NCBI GenBank assembly: GCA_947311245.1
Contig: CAMZKJ010000039.1
Coordinates: 1-34,367, forward strand
Source of the DNA: an uncultured Candidatus Altimarinota bacterium
Lineage (GTDB): Bacteria; Patescibacteriota; Gracilibacteria; CAIRYL01
Reading direction: 5' to 3'
DNA: 34,367 nt
This document shows, piece by piece, positions 32,401 to 34,367 of this stretch (position 1 is the stretch's first letter; each line of letters begins with the position of its first letter). The notes under the pieces were generated by a model. The model worked only from the letters and a program-made list of their open reading frames with translations, was not told where the DNA came from and made no database searches. The translations under genes were made by a program, and so were the position numbers.

Positions 32401-32476
32401 GCCGCCTTAGCTCAGCTGGTAGAGCAACGGATTTGTAACCCGTAGGTCGTCAGTTCGACTCTGACAGGTGGCTCCA
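32401..32476 (+). tRNA. tRNA-Thr (anticodon TGT), CCA encoded
   Basis: A 76-base cloverleaf with a 7-bp acceptor stem (one G-U pair), D arm GCTC/GAGC, anticodon loop TTTGTAA, T arm GTCAG/CTGAC with TTCGACT, discriminator T and encoded CCA. The anticodon-stem pair next to the loop (31-39) is A-C. Confidence 0.97.
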
Positions 32477-32487
32477 TTCTAAAGATA

Positions 32488-32514
32488 AAAAAGAGGTTTT
32501 ATACCTCTTTTTTT
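32488..32514 (+). terminator. Terminator of tRNA-Thr
   Basis: A 7-bp stem AAGAGGT/ACCTCTT (32491-32497 with 32503-32509), a 5-base loop and seven T to 32514. Confidence 0.85.
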
Positions 32515-32566
32515 GTAAAAAAAATTATTATACCACTCTTTAAAAGTGAGACTAGAGACATAAATA

Positions 32567-32604
32567 AACACTTCAAAAAATTGTAAATAATTTTTTGAAG
32601 TGTT
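32567..32604 (-). terminator. Perfect 16-bp hairpin downstream of the RND gene
   Basis: Bases 32567-32582 pair exactly with 32589-32604, with a 6-base loop. It lies about 50 bases past the RND stop and likely ends that transcript. The T-tract after it on the minus strand is weak (TTTATTTA). The spacer 32628-32664 is a T/A tandem stretch of alternating short and long T-runs reaching into the RND 3' end. Confidence 0.65.
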
Positions 32605-32657
32605 TTGTAAAAATATACTTATTATATTCTTATTTTTTTATTTTTATTTTTTTATTT

Positions 32658-34367
32658 TTATTTTTTCTGAAACAACATATACCCAATTGGTATTAAGAAT
32701 AGAGTTAATAACGACGAAACCGATAACCCAAAAATGATTGTATACGCAAGACCTGCCCAAAAACTATCTATAAAAATTAAAGGGAAAATTCCTGCACTCG
32801 TTGTAATAGTTGTTAAAACTACTGGAATAAATCGAGTTTTTCCTGCATTTACAATAGCTTCAATTTTATTTTTAAATTCTCCAGAAAATACATTAGTACG
32901 AATTTTATCAACAAGAATAATTGCGTCATTCACTACAATTCCAGACAATGAAATAAGCCCAAGCATATACGACATACTTTTATCCGTTCCGGTTAAATAT
33001 AATCCAATAGCAACACCAATTTGTGCAAAAATTACCGTTTGTAAAATTAAAAGAGGCGGTGCATATGCTTCAAACTGAATTACTAAAATAAAAAACATCA
33101 TCAATATTGCAAGAATTAACGCACTTACCATTGCCTTCATCAATTCTTCATTATTTTTATTTTCCGATGCATCTTCAATAGTTACCCCATTTGGTAAAAC
33201 CAGCTCTCCAGATGCAATCTTTTCATCAATCAATAATACCATCGCTTTTGTTACCTCTTCAGCATTCCCATTTTCTGTTAAAAAAGAAGACACCGTAAAG
33301 ACCAAATCTCCGTCATCTCGTGTTATTTCAGCAATACCAGATTGTTTATTTACTGTAACAACATCTGACAATTTAACCCCATTTGCAATTTCTATCGATA
33401 AAATTTTTGTCATATTAGAAACTTGATTTTCTTTAAACTGCAAACGAATATCTAAATCATCGGAAACACCTTCTTTTTTAAAAGTCGCAACTATATCTCC
33501 ATATACTGCACCACGAATAGAAGATGGAATATCTAAAGGGTTAATACCTTGTAAAAAAGCCTTTTCTTTATCTATTATAAAATTAAATTCTCCGGGTATT
33601 TCTGTAATAGAATTTGTAACACCTTGAGTTCCCTCAACAGTTTTTAGCAATGTTGTAATTTTTTGCGTTATACTTTTTGCTTCTTGTAATAAACTTGAAT
33701 CTGCTATTTTTACATTAAACCCAACTGGAAATTTTGACTTTGGTCCTTTTTTTTCTCTTTGTACTTGCAATATTATATTTTCTGGTAAATTTTTAAACCG
33801 ATTTACAATAATTGTTTCAAGCTCTGAAGAGGTTCGCATACCTCTTCTCTCTCTTTCTTTAAATGGTAATAATTCTAATAAAATTTCTGCGGTATTTTTT
33901 TTAATAGTTACCGAAAAAATAGATGTTTCTGGTAATTCTGCTACCACCGTTTCTATTTTTATATCAGCAACCGTTTGCAAAACTTTTTTCGATTCTGTTC
34001 CTTCTGGCAGAATTAATGTCATTGAAATTCTATCAGAATCTGCAGTTGGAAACATTTCAAATTTTGATGGCAAAAACAGAGTTGCTATAAACAGAAACAA
34101 TGTGAATGCGAAAATTCCATATTTTAATACAGGGGTAACCAGTATTTTTTCTAAAATTTTAGTATATTTATTTATTACAATACCTATAAAGTTATTAATT
34201 TTAGCTCTTCTACTTACTTCTTCACTATTCTCACTATTTTTAGTATTTTTTTCTGCTTTTAAAATCACTGATGATACAGCAGGAATAATAAAGAGAGAGA
34301 CAAACAAAGAAACTGTTAAAACTATACTTACGGCTATAGGAATAAACGAAAGAAATTTTCCAACAAC
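32658..34367 (-). CDS. RND-family efflux transporter, C-terminal part (5' end outside window)
   Basis: Covers about half of an AcrB/HAE-1-like proton-driven exporter. The visible translation starts inside the first transmembrane bundle (GKFLSFIPIAVSIVLTVSLF, then VSLFIIPAVS), followed by the second porter domain (about 80-370) with FPTADSDRISMTLILPEGT. The C-terminal helices include GLISLSGIVVNDAIILVDKI and RFIPVVLTTITTSAGIFPL, matching the helix 10-12 region of RND pumps. The frame is open to the window edge, so the TTG at 34307 is not the start. No membrane-fusion or outer-membrane partner is visible. The substrate is unknown. Confidence 0.88.
   Translation of the reverse strand, partial: VVGKFLSFIPIAVSIVLTVSLFVSLFIIPAVSSVILKAEKNTKNSENSEEVSRRAKINNFIGIVINKYTKILEKILVTPVLKYGIFAFTLFLFIATLFLPSKFEMFPTADSDRISMTLILPEGTESKKVLQTVADIKIETVVAELPETSIFSVTIKKNTAEILLELLPFKERERRGMRTSSELETIIVNRFKNLPENIILQVQREKKGPKSKFPVGFNVKIADSSLLQEAKSITQKITTLLKTVEGTQGVTNSITEIPGEFNFIIDKEKAFLQGINPLDIPSSIRGAVYGDIVATFKKEGVSDDLDIRLQFKENQVSNMTKILSIEIANGVKLSDVVTVNKQSGIAEITRDDGDLVFTVSSFLTENGNAEEVTKAMVLLIDEKIASGELVLPNGVTIEDASENKNNEELMKAMVSALILAILMMFFILVIQFEAYAPPLLILQTVIFAQIGVAIGLYLTGTDKSMSYMLGLISLSGIVVNDAIILVDKIRTNVFSGEFKNKIEAIVNAGKTRFIPVVLTTITTSAGIFPLIFIDSFWAGLAYTIIFGLSVSSLLTLFLIPIGYMLFQKK

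Noticed and set aside
34305..34307. TTG as the start of the RND transporter
   Set aside because: The frame remains open to the window edge and encodes the preceding conserved RND helix.
1..34367. UGA read as glycine or tryptophan (genetic code 25 or 4)
   Set aside because: No gene needs an in-frame TGA to be full length, and Trp is encoded by TGG throughout.
1..34367. CRISPR array, insertion sequence or prophage
   Set aside because: No regularly spaced repeats, transposase, integrase or phage structural genes were seen.

Overview
The window is AT-rich bacterial chromosome with short intergenic gaps, no phage or transposon genes and no CRISPR array. Several features point to the Patescibacteria/CPR radiation. 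There is a pair of VirB2/T4SS-pilin-like multi-module membrane proteins, a DHH phosphoesterase with a long acidic tail, a small TM-helix-repeat channel-like protein, and surface polysaccharide genes mixed with housekeeping genes. All 29 genes with a visible 3' end in an intact frame stop at TAA or TAG, none at TGA, and Shine-Dalgarno motifs are almost absent. A Gracilibacteria/Peregrinibacteria-like affiliation is my inference; no rRNA is present to settle it.

Layout. 1-588 is a partial lytic-transglycosylase-like gene (+). 600-5091 (-) holds folE, pyrophosphatase, cyclophilin, a hexapeptide acyltransferase and the two triple-module pilin-like proteins. 5297-8850 (+) holds the DHH phosphoesterase and an RsmB/RsmF-type rRNA methyltransferase. 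8874-13146 (-) holds prfA, a GT39-like membrane glycosyltransferase and a hypothetical protein with a recent internal duplication. 13268-14530 (+) is a degenerate sugar-phosphate transferase, followed by an MFS transporter (-). 16011-20550 (+) holds the TM-helix channel-like protein, a PurQ fusion, a membrane-anchored HTH protein, a flavodoxin-like reductase and a CsaB-like pyruvyltransferase. 20561-22622 is a divergent Wzz-like/WbaP-like pair, followed by tRNA-Asn. 22961-25105 (-) holds hisF and the rplJL operon with its L10 leader and attenuator. tRNA-Arg follows, then an SLH-domain carboxy-terminal protease (-). 27305-29743 (+) is grpE-pyrE-pyrD. 29748-32176 (-) is the peptidase-U32 gene and prmC. 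tRNA-Thr follows, and the window ends in the C-terminal part of an RND transporter (-).

How the genes work together. One theme is the cell surface: initiating sugar transferase, Wzz-like chain-length protein, GT39 enzyme, acyltransferase, pyruvyltransferase and an SLH protease. Pyruvylated wall polymer is the known ligand of SLH domains, so csaB and the SLH protease make a coherent S-layer/wall-anchoring pair. A second theme is translation: RF1 and its methyltransferase PrmC, an rRNA m5C methyltransferase, a U32 (TrhP-like) tRNA-modification protein, L10/L12 and three tRNAs. A third is nucleotide and cofactor synthesis: PurQ, HisF, PyrE, PyrD and FolE.
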